This document shows, in pieces, positions 54,001 through 58,278 of a stretch of 58,278 bases of DNA (position 1 is its first letter; each line of letters begins with the position of its first letter). The notes beneath the pieces were generated by a model. It searched no databases. It was not told the origin of the DNA and saw nothing but the letters and a program-made list of their open reading frames with translations. Source of the stretch: Saccoglossus kowalevskii (taxonomy: Eukaryota > Hemichordata > Enteropneusta > Harrimaniidae); contig NW_003120928.1 in the NCBI RefSeq assembly GCF_000003605.2, forward strand, positions 248,180 to 306,457, given 5' to 3'. Made by a program: the position numbers and the translations under genes.

Positions 54001-56382
54001 ACCTCCCTTGTCCACAAAACTATATGTTTTCGGAAAGCTTATTGTATGAATTTTAACATTTTGTTAGTATTTTATTTTTATGGACACTGTAGTTTGAAAT
54101 ATGCACAAAAATGTGCTTTTTTGGTCAAAAGTGATTTAAAAAAAATAGCTTCTAAACCATGCTTCTGTTTCCTGTCAAAATTGGTTTATGGGTACATCTG
54201 TTTACTATGAAGAAAGTGCCGTCTTAAAAACTGTCTACCAGTTGTTAATTTTGTAGGGAGGCAGCTCAGATTTCACTACTTCAAGTTTATGCATAAATTA
54301 ACACCCAGACTACTTGTCTGTACGATTGTTTTCAACCAAAAACAATGTCCCGACGGCGTTTTGAAGATAAACACATTGTCAATCATTTGTGAAAATTTCA
54401 AAACAAGAGGTCAAAGCGTCTAGGAGCTATTTATTTTTAATGTTCTGGGATGTGCACTAAAAAGAAGCTGAGATAATTGCTAATTTGCATAACAATTCAC
54501 TCAGTAAGAAGTTTGCTAATGCTCATAATTAAAATGGCTGTAACAGTTCCAAATTTAAATGTATTATCGTTTTGTTAAAAGTTAAATATAGTGCATAATA
54601 TGGAGATCCCGTCATCTCTTTTTTTCACCATGTTTCTTTTTTATTATTTATGTACAGCCTTGCTAAATCTTGCTAAGCAATCAAAAGAGAGAATGTTTGC
54701 ACCTGTTATCTATATTTTAAAATCGTTTTTTGAGTATGTTCCACTATTCACAATTGTACAAAATTTTAACAGTCTATAGCCAAGACTGTTTGAATAATAA
54801 AAAGCAAAAAATAAAAAAAATCACTCCAAAGTGCCGTACAACCTGCATCTCTACCTTAAAGGATACCTTAGTACATAATCAATCGATTGACAATAATCCT
54901 AGAAATCAATTAAAGCACCTAAAAATCCCACAAGAATAACTAAGAACACAAGTAAAAATCATAGCTGTTCGTAACAAACATAATGAAATTCAATGTTTTA
55001 ATACATGGGAGTGTATTATGTTACTAGTTACGTTCATCATGTATGGGAAATGACGTGTCTCTCGAATGTAAAGTATTCGTGTAACCAGCCTACGTATTTC
55101 AGTAATGGCAGCGGTACCATGCAATCCGATGCAGTGCATCGGCGAATCACACAAGATAGTGCACAGTGCAGCGAAACACCCTTTGGATCTCAGTAACCAT
55201 GGGCTTTGTTCTAGACCTAGTTGATAAAAAACTTTGCAGCAACCACAAGCGTGTACGTGCAATGATTCGAAGGACATGCAGTCTATTTACAATAAAAAAC
55301 GAATTCTCAGATGATTGCACGAACAAATTAGACAGTGGGTGTTTAATTTAAAATGAGATCGATAAATAATGTTTCAAAATAATTACTAAATGCTGTCACA
55401 CTACTAATATATGTTTAGACCAGAAATTAAGGAAGTTTCGAGCAAAATTGAAAATTAATATTATGTGTTCATTATTGTGTTTTCGTGCAGCTCAAATTTC
55501 AAAAAAATTGAAAAAAACAAAACACGTCAATATCATTTCTGTGTATAACTTCGCAGCCAAAAAGCATATTAACACCTTACCATTACTACAAATTAGTTCT
55601 GAAATAGACACACAGAATCAAGGAGTTTATTGTAGTGCTCATCATGGTACGCATGCGTGGTGTGACTATTGCTTTTATTTACGTTTTTGGTGTTTATGAT
55701 TGCACATGTTGCACTACGCACTCTCCTTTGCAGCAACCACAAGCGTGTACGTGCAATGATTCGAAGGACATGCAGTCTATTTACAATAAAAAACGAATTC
55801 TCAGATGATTGCACGAATAAATTAGACAGTGGGTGTTTAATTAAAAATTAGATCGATAAATGTTTCAAAATAATTACTAAATGCTGTCACAGTGAGTGCT
55901 CAGTACACTGTCATACACTACTAATATATGTTTAGATCATAATTTAAGGAAGTTTCGAGCAAAAATGGAAATTAATATTATGAGTTCATTATTGTGTTTT
56001 CGTGCAACTCAAATTTCAAAAAAATTAGAAAAAACAAAACATTATTTATCACCAAACAATATGTCATGCATGGGTATCTTAAATACATGTATGTGTTCTT
56101 ACCATAAAAATAAGCAGTCGCCGTCTCCACTTGGTTCCCCACTTGAAAATGGACGATATGTTCGTATCTCACCAGACAAGGTGACGACATCGTTTTTTAC
56201 CATCCGCTCACCTACCATTAATAATTCTCCAAGTAGCCCAAGCGCTGACATCGCGTCTTGCAAGGCACTAAGAACCGTTTCATTCGCTAGATCTACCAGC
56301 ATCATGTCCTGATCCATGCAAAATAACGCGGCATCTCTAACTGCCTTTTTATCAGTATGTATCTCATAATGGCCTTGGCCAG
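26856..56382 (-). CDS. Polycystin-1-like receptor-channel (CTLD x2, sushi x5, REJ, GPS, PLAT, 11 TM), 5' end not found
   Basis: Polycystin-1 family membrane protein; such proteins pair with TRPP (PKD2-type) channels. Exons in coding order: 56382-56103, 53115-53048, 52331-52028, 49166-49099, 47769-47590, 47089-46901, 46059-45880, 45702-45523, 45046-44861, 44033-44006, 43425-43256, 41649-41440, 40679-40372, 39499-39350, 39070-39014, 37990-37844, 37584-37491, 37375-37293, 37041-36802, 36488-36056, 35926-35709, 35219-34992, 34394-34221, 33907-33744, 33376-32689, 32332-32197, 31949-31738, 31307-31127, 30442-29768, 28565-27993 (GC donor; or to the stop at 27958), 27040-26856. Every junction is phase-compatible, giving about 2,328 residues after the first partial codon. 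The exact exon 20/21 junction used gtaggt at 36055 because the nearby alternative breaks the frame. The start codon and signal peptide are not secured. Confidence 0.93.
27061..27425. repeat. Dispersed repeat family C, copy 2, with inverted-repeat head
   Basis: Second copy of the repeat at 21395. Its first 107 bp (27061-27167) begin TAAGGTTAGTACGAGGAAAC and end with the near-inverse TCCTCGTAATAACCTTA, so it could fold back. It lies just upstream of the coiled-coil exon acceptor, inside the proposed GC-AG intron. Confidence 0.6.
27825..27962 (-). terminator. Candidate polyadenylation signals for the short polycystin tail
   Basis: On the minus strand AATAAA occurs at 27962-27957, overlapping the stop codon of the pore exon, and again at 27830-27825, about 130 bases past it. 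Either could end a transcript that does not use the GC donor, giving a tail without the coiled coil. Confidence 0.4.
27958..28565 (-). CDS. Polycystin exon: TM9-TM11 pore region, with alternative stop
   Basis: Encodes TM9 (FICLLAVVYFMILITCI), TM10 (AFAILFFLTLFAFVHMFHL), the pore-loop position around FKSWWTSAITLLSLVVNR and TM11 (MIQMLLVCFVMIEVWITLML), then a cytoplasmic segment MQHLESEMLVYLSVKLKR. The Leu-Gly-Asp filter motif of TRPP channels is absent and Arg residues stand nearby, as in polycystin-1, so an auxiliary rather than stand-alone pore is likely. The frame stops at 27958-27960, but a GC donor (AAAG-gcaagt) at 27993/27992 can splice to a coiled-coil exon at 27040. Confidence 0.9.
29258..29469. 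mobile_element. TTAA-flanked MITE, family B, copy 3 (inverted, internally deleted)
   Basis: In the polycystin intron between 28565 and 29768. TTAA at 29258-29261 and 29466-29469, with ends GAGCGGTGGTCGTCGCGCTG and CGACGACTACCACCCT. It is about 95 bp shorter than copies 1 and 2. Confidence 0.75.
29768..31307 (-). CDS. Polycystin exons: extracellular TOP domain, TM7-TM8
   Basis: Exon 31127-31307 encodes YWQWMSETVIEAIFP and ends LRQLRV, the start of the polycystin (TOP) domain between TM6 and TM7. Exon 29768-30442 encodes GCSIPLEIEDAAY-C, SKILGLPVSSVD, and FLEFIVYNGNENIFSFV. Then come TM7 (ACHVIFLLLVIYVVYRLCI) and TM8 (WNWWYVVLVVFLLVVVDIFF). Cys and aromatic positions follow the family. A truncated MITE copy begins about 25 bases upstream of the acceptor at 30443. 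Confidence 0.92.
30467..30562. mobile_element. Family A fragment next to a splice acceptor
   Basis: Matches the inner and right part of family A (CACGCTAAAAACGCAAAGGC onward to GCGCAGGTGACGAC) but lacks the left third. It starts about 25 bp from the acceptor of the TOP-domain exon. Confidence 0.65.
30929..31075. mobile_element. TTAA-type MITE, family A, copy 5 (inverted, worn)
   Basis: From GATGACCCTCGTGGAAATTG to AAGACTTCCCCGCATTAAA. The interior has the family phrase AAAGGCTCATGGGTAGACGC. The ends are worn. In the polycystin intron before 31127. Confidence 0.65.
31738..33376 (-). CDS. Polycystin exons: TM2 to TM6
   Basis: Exon 32689-33376 (688 nt, the largest) begins with FDFTCYDWLAVDKSDG. 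It carries the family signature FTRVQRLGCCIVFIYLSM-TNAMFY (TM2), SLGTIYISLICSLVSTPPS (TM3), a charged loop rich in Ser/Lys/Glu, WWCVIFAWILVFASIVI (TM4) and part of TM5. Exon 32197-32332 adds a highly charged cytoplasmic loop. Exon 31738-31949 encodes ERRMSAVIEDFVFCLILLLV, which is TM6. Membrane-spanning counts match the 11-TM polycystin-1 plan. Confidence 0.92.
33744..34394 (-). CDS. Polycystin exons: PLAT/LH2 domain
   Basis: Exon 34221-34394 encodes DNYIYQLTVYTSM and IQFTLTGDDGES. Exon 33744-33907 encodes GSVVSLYLTVPKSLGELR and IRIWHDNS, then ASWYLNRVVVFDL. This is the intracellular lipid- or protein-binding PLAT beta-sandwich placed between TM1 and TM2 in polycystin-1. The second exon was started after ttgtag (33908-33909) because the closer cag at 33895 gives the wrong frame. 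Confidence 0.92.
34992..35926 (-). CDS. Polycystin exons: GPS autoproteolysis site and TM1
   Basis: Exon 35709-35926 encodes FCRYWNTTDEEWQSNGCS and exon 34992-35219 continues with TCSCNHLTSFSAADF. Together these are a complete GPS motif with four cysteines and the His-Leu-Thr cleavage tripeptide at 35174-35166, cut between Leu and Thr in known proteins. The intron splits the motif in phase 0. TM1 follows (VVLIVILAFFLIYVILTIYM) and then a basic KKDKDDLIR stretch. The donor at 34991 is gtcggt, weaker than the others. Confidence 0.9.
36056..39499 (-). CDS. Polycystin exons: GAIN-like stalk before the GPS
   Basis: Seven exons (39350-39499, 39014-39070, 37844-37990, 37491-37584, 37293-37375, 36802-37041, 36056-36488) encode helical then beta-rich sequence. 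Examples are LINALFDLASVEYVFDSQSG, ITNAMNALDAVCDAALTMV and FRLPESEMFDDLE. This pattern precedes the GPS in polycystin-1 and adhesion GPCRs and corresponds to the GAIN fold needed for self-cleavage. The 50-N gap lies in the intron between 39014 and 37990, outside coding sequence. Confidence 0.85.
38073..38227. repeat. AAAC/AAAT microsatellite containing an assembly gap
   Basis: Runs of AAAC then AAAT tetranucleotides flank 50 N (38167-38216), which is an assembly gap and not sequence. It lies in a polycystin intron. Frames read across it are meaningless. Confidence 0.9.
40045..40209. mobile_element. TTAA-flanked MITE, family A, copy 6 (best preserved)
   Basis: TTAA at 40045-40048 and 40206-40209 flank AGCAGGGGAGTCGTCACCTG and AGTGACGACCCTCCCGCT. 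This copy defines the family boundaries: 165 bp including both TTAA. In the polycystin intron between 39499 and 40372. Confidence 0.85.
40372..44033 (-). CDS. Polycystin exons: linker and REJ (receptor for egg jelly) region
   Basis: A 28-nt linker exon (44006-44033) leads into 43256-43425, which encodes CVTNCGEKINPS, a CTSC pair and FSWTLW, the usual start of a REJ module. Exon 41440-41649 encodes VNELPSGGSCSIQPTSG, the REJ signature around GG-x-C. Exon 40372-40679 encodes FVVTCIDWKDEG and ends in a beta-rich SYGGASHETILSIQ segment. REJ regions occur in sea urchin sperm receptors and polycystin-1, where they form an ectodomain stalk. Only one REJ unit is seen. Confidence 0.85.
42229..42260. 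repeat. Perfect 13-bp stem hairpin
   Basis: ATTTAAGTGCGCC (42229-42241), a six-base loop, then the exact reverse complement (42248-42260). In a polycystin intron. It could extrude as a cruciform or fold in the transcript. Confidence 0.7.
42301..42964. mobile_element. Possible inverted-repeat element, family F
   Basis: ATAGACTGGCAAAGTCGGGA at the left and TCGCCCCGACTATGGCCAGT at the right are imperfect inverted repeats. A second nested inverted pair, GCGAAAGAAATCCCGACTGG and CCAGTCGGGGTGATTTCGCG, lies inside. No coding capacity; a foldback-type element in a polycystin intron. Confidence 0.45.
44861..45046 (-). CDS. Polycystin exon: sushi (CCP) module 5
   Basis: Phase 1-1 exon of 186 nt with TCDRPPTP, FECFEDYYL, VLCKYGKW and GQCLLG. 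The acceptor tcccaag is at 45047-45048 and the donor gtgagt at 44860. It has no internal start codon, so a simple ORF scan misses it; it was found from the cysteine pattern and phase. It is the most diverged of the five. Confidence 0.82.
45523..45702 (-). CDS. Polycystin exon: sushi (CCP) module 4
   Basis: Phase 1-1 exon of 180 nt with TCDAPTAP, FECNDGYYL, STCAYGEWVP and ETCSI. All four cysteines and the conserved Trp are present. It is closest to module 3. Confidence 0.88.
45880..46059 (-). CDS. Polycystin exon: sushi (CCP) module 3
   Basis: Phase 1-1 exon of 180 nt with TCDSPVIPP, IGCDDGFYL, STCAYGNWVP and MECYI. It shares the STCAYGxWVP stretch with module 4, indicating recent duplication of that pair. 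Confidence 0.88.
46901..47089 (-). CDS. Polycystin exon: sushi (CCP) module 2
   Basis: Phase 1-1 exon of 189 nt with four cysteines in VPCDAPVIP, YFGCNDGYY, PTVCDNGIW and TTYCLI. The length and Gly-Tyr-Tyr before Cys3 match its neighbours. Confidence 0.88.
47590..47769 (-). CDS. Polycystin exon: sushi (CCP) module 1
   Basis: One phase 1-1 exon of 180 nt encodes a complete sushi module with four cysteines, in order DPCDEPP, LECNYGYY, TAMCQG and LPICAPG, plus the Trp before Cys4. Sushi modules mediate extracellular protein binding. It follows directly in phase from lectin domain 2. Confidence 0.88.
47816..49098. other. Polycystin intron between lectin 2 and sushi 1
   Basis: AT-rich, no exon, repeat family or motif recognised. 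Confidence 0.5.
49099..52331 (-). CDS. Polycystin exons: C-type lectin domain 2
   Basis: Exon 52028-52331 (304 nt) encodes SACTNKGMNLV, a WIDL core, NWVHSDGQ, CWSLYNPDGSGQC and HLW. Exon 49099-49166 (68 nt) completes it with QEWDDTECSYVVEYICQ. The split at the same Trp in the same phase as domain 1 shows the two domains arose by duplication of a two-exon module. WDD in place of WND and NPD in place of QPD leave sugar binding uncertain, though the fold looks intact. A partial copy of the first exon lies at 51721-51780. Confidence 0.85.
49270..49630. mobile_element. Inverted-repeat element, family E, copy 2
   Basis: Ends GATTTTCCGTTCGACTGCGA and CTCGTAGTGAACGGAAAATG are inverted over about 38 bp, with imperfections. 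Both also match the ends of the element in M13 intron 14. About 360 bp and non-coding, in the polycystin intron between the two exons of lectin domain 2. Confidence 0.65.
50150..50475. repeat. Degenerate tandem repeat in lectin 2 intron
   Basis: About 10 worn units of roughly 30-35 bp built on TTTCCACGCTAGTTTCACAC followed by TTTGCACC-like sequence. On the minus strand one frame gives an amphipathic-looking peptide, but this follows from the repeat. Confidence 0.6.
51648..51849. repeat. Interleaved duplication with a lectin-exon fragment
   Basis: A 68-bp segment beginning ATTGACTATTTCAATTAATT occurs at 51648-51715 and 51781-51849. Between the copies, 51721-51780 repeats the 3' end of the lectin 2 exon (52027-52086) with two base differences by eye. 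On the minus strand the copy keeps a GT after TTGTG, but the donor is gttatc instead of gtaagt. Confidence 0.85.
53048..56382 (-). CDS. Polycystin exons: C-type lectin domain 1
   Basis: Exon 56103-56382 (280 nt) encodes the first part of a C-type lectin fold, with the first core Cys in AALFCMDQ, a GEPSGDGDC loop and LW at the end. The Trp codon is split by a phase 2 intron and completed by exon 53048-53115 (68 nt), which ends LNDMSCTIPTVFACE, the usual last two cysteines. The motif is EPS where sugar-binding domains have EPN or QPD, and LND where WND is usual, so calcium-dependent sugar binding is doubtful. A short-form domain; any N-terminal extension is unplaced. Confidence 0.8.
53939..54859. 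mobile_element. TTAA-flanked element, family D, about 920 bp
   Basis: TTAA at 53939-53942 and 54856-54859 flank GGTAGAGATGCAG and its exact inverse CTGCATCTCTACC. The interior is AT-rich with no transposase-like frame. In the polycystin intron between 53115 and 56103. Confidence 0.75.
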
Positions 56383-56855
56383 CTTTAGAATACAATTTGT
56401 AAAAGACAAAACATTAAAGTCGTTTCGTATTGATTCATGAATGAATGGATTTATAAATAAAACAATAATATGACAACGAATAAATAAATAAATTAAAAGT
56501 TGGATGCATGGACGGAAGAATGGATGGACAAATGACTGAATGAAAAGATCAGACCAGATCAGATCAGAATGGAGGTCAGTCATTCAGGTAAAAACAACTC
56601 AACATTGTACTTACGCGCTATTATAAACAGCCAAGTGATGAGGAGTGTATTAAATGTCAATATCATTTCTGTGTATAACTTCGAAGCCAAAAAGCAGCTT
56701 AACACCTTACCGTTACTACAAATTAGTTCTGAAATAGACACACAGAAACACGGAGTTCATTGTAGTACTCATCATGGTACGCCTGGGTGGTGTGACTATT
56801 GCCTTTATTTACGTTTTTGGTGTTTATGATTGCACTTGTTGCACTACGCACTCTC
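55232..56855. repeat. Tandem segmental duplication around the lectin 1 exon
   Basis: Three blocks recur in order. X (ACCACAAGCGTGTACGTGCA onward) is at 55232-55395 and 55727-55912. Y (TATATGTTTAGAC onward) is at 55405-55523 and 55922-56041. Z (GTCAATATCATTTCTGTGTA onward) is at 55527-55728 and 56656-56855. The layout is X-Y-Z then X-Y-exon-Z. The first unit therefore lacks about 610 bp, including the lectin exon present in the second. Confidence 0.85.
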
Positions 56856-57036
56856 CTACATCGATGCGTCACATACTAAACCAGATTCATTAATGCAAAT
56901 TTATCTAATTCTATTGCCAAACATAGGAAACAAATAAAAACTGCCATTTGTGCATTCCTATGTACCAACTCATGTAAAAAGATGTTCGTGCCAAAGTTAC
57001 CATTATTCGCACCGAATTTTAAAAGAAGGTACTTAC

Positions 57037-57140
57037 AGGTAGTGTGGTCCATTGCGCAGTACAGCTCATCACAGTAGGTTACACGTCTTAGTAGCCTTAT
57101 TATTATGCAACAATTGGAAAAGCGTTGCGCTTTCTGATGC
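57037..57140 (-). CDS. Candidate upstream exon of the polycystin gene
   Basis: On the minus strand an ATG at 57140 opens a frame ending at a good gtaagt donor (57036) in phase 1, the phase needed by the first lectin exon at 56382. It contains two cysteines in TYCDELYCAMD, which could be the N-terminal cysteines of a long-form lectin domain. An alternative is an internal exon starting after the AG near 57091. There is no signal peptide, so it is unlikely to be the true protein start. Weak support. Confidence 0.3.
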
Positions 57141-57890
57141 ATGTAATGAAATCTATTTTTATTATTTAAGAGATCTCAGCGGCTTAGATGTCGTCTAGTT
57201 GTGTTGATTAATTAATCAAATAACCTGTTGTGCTTCTGCGAATATAATATACAAATTAATGTTAGGTTAACCACAGCTTGTTAATTGTTTTCATACTTGT
57301 TAAACATTGGAAAATATTACGGCATACTTAAAATACCAAAATCAATAAAATAATAATATAGGTAATATATATTATTAAAGATAATTGTTTCACTGTTTTG
57401 TCCCATTACGCAAATTACGATTGAACCATTCTCTGACTTTTTTAATGATACTATCATCATTTTGTAATTCCGTTTAAATTTTGAATTTATAAAACCTTTT
57501 ATCTTAATAACACATCAATAACTAATCTATATTATATAAAGTGTTGAGCAGGTATATTGTAGGTATGTAAAAGGATCACGGAACATTTAACAAGCACTGT
57601 ACATACGTTCACAATTGTCTTGTATATGCTTATAAACTGATAATAAGCCACATAATAATCATAGTTCACTAACAAATAGTTCTATTCTAAATTTGTTTCC
57701 AGAATACAGATTTCGATAAAATATATATCAATATAAAACTTCTTTTATCGGGAACTGTATTCTGAAAACAAATAGGGTATAATATTGGACTAGTAAAAAG
57801 CAATCGCAAAAATTAAAAAAAAAGTTAAGTAATTATAATTCAAAAAGTAGTAACCCGATCTATGATTTAATTTCAAATTTGGATTCTACA
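57141..57890. other. Right flank, no gene seen, with a foldback
   Basis: AT-rich. An imperfect inverted repeat at about 57683-57776 pairs TTTCCAGAATACAGATTTCG with CGGGAACTGTATTCTGAAAA across a loop of about 20 bases. No signal-peptide exon for the polycystin gene was found here. Confidence 0.5.
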
Positions 57891-58278
57891 TTAATGTAGA
57901 GATGCAGTTTATTTGTGAATTTCAATCAAAAATAGTTTTTTTCGTTTTTTAATATAGATTTTTATCTAAAGAACATTCTGTGAAAATTTTACCAATGAAT
58001 TCTTATTGGAACACCGTTAAAATTGTTGGTTATTTGGATTGGATAACAATAAAAAACAAATTGCCTAATTCGCACGAGTAAGCAAATAACAGGACCTTTG
58101 ATTGACAATATGCAAATCGAGATTGTACGGGTCATAGTTCATTCATCACGCGCATGTGCAATTATTCTCAAATCAGTTCTCGCTCGCTAGCAAACCAAAC
58201 ATTATATTTCCTCAGCGTTTTTTCCTAATTTTTATCATTACATTGTGCGTGGTGTGAAAAGAAAGAGAGGTAGAAAAA
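57891..58278. mobile_element. Family D element, left part, cut by window end
   Basis: TTAA (57891-57894) is followed by TGTAGAGATGCAGTTTATTT, matching the left end of the element at 53939. The right end would lie outside the window, so the extent is unknown. Confidence 0.5.

Noticed and set aside
54990-55277. 95-codon minus-strand Cys-containing frame near the lectin exons
   Set aside because: Part of it is the duplicated X block, its phase does not connect with exons at 56103 or 53115, and the true second lectin exon was found at 53048-53115.
55593-55728. Minus-strand frame ending SVCLFQN as a lectin C-terminus
   Set aside because: A stop precedes the only donor in both copies of the Z block, and the correct 68-nt exon exists further on.

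Overview
The window is animal nuclear DNA. It is AT-rich, its genes are split into many short coding exons by long introns, splice sites follow GT-AG, and it holds many small dispersed repeats. The two recognisable genes are a neprilysin (M13) peptidase and a polycystin-1-like receptor-channel. Both types, and the latter's lectin, sushi and REJ modules, fit a marine invertebrate deuterostome such as a hemichordate, cephalochordate or echinoderm. I cannot settle the species from sequence alone.

Layout. 1-7.2 kb is upstream sequence without a recognised gene. It holds TTAA-flanked MITE-like elements and a TGATGTCA-rich minisatellite. 7604-24592 (+) is a complete 21-exon M13 zinc metallopeptidase gene. 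Its exons join in phase to a 750-residue protein with a signal peptide, an Asp-rich linker and every catalytic motif. 24.6-26.9 kb is the gap between two convergent genes. 26856-56382 (-) is a polycystin-1-like gene of at least 30 coding exons. It reads two C-type lectin domains, five sushi modules, one REJ region, a GAIN/GPS autoproteolysis region, TM1, PLAT, TM2-6, the polycystin extracellular (TOP) domain, TM7-11 and, through a probable GC-AG intron, a coiled-coil tail. The visible part is about 2,330 residues. Its 5' end (signal peptide, first exon) is not securely placed and may lie past 57 kb or outside the window. 57.1-58.3 kb has no recognised gene.

The two genes lie tail to tail and show no functional link beyond both making cell-surface or secreted proteins. 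The peptidase should cleave small extracellular peptides. The polycystin should act as an adhesion-type receptor and auxiliary channel subunit.

Most remaining structure is repeats: at least three groups of short elements bounded by TTAA, a fourth inverted-repeat family present in introns of both genes, three minisatellites, local segmental duplications around the lectin exons, and one 50-N gap inside a microsatellite. All exon boundaries were inferred by hand from splice consensus, reading phase and family motifs; there is no transcript evidence.
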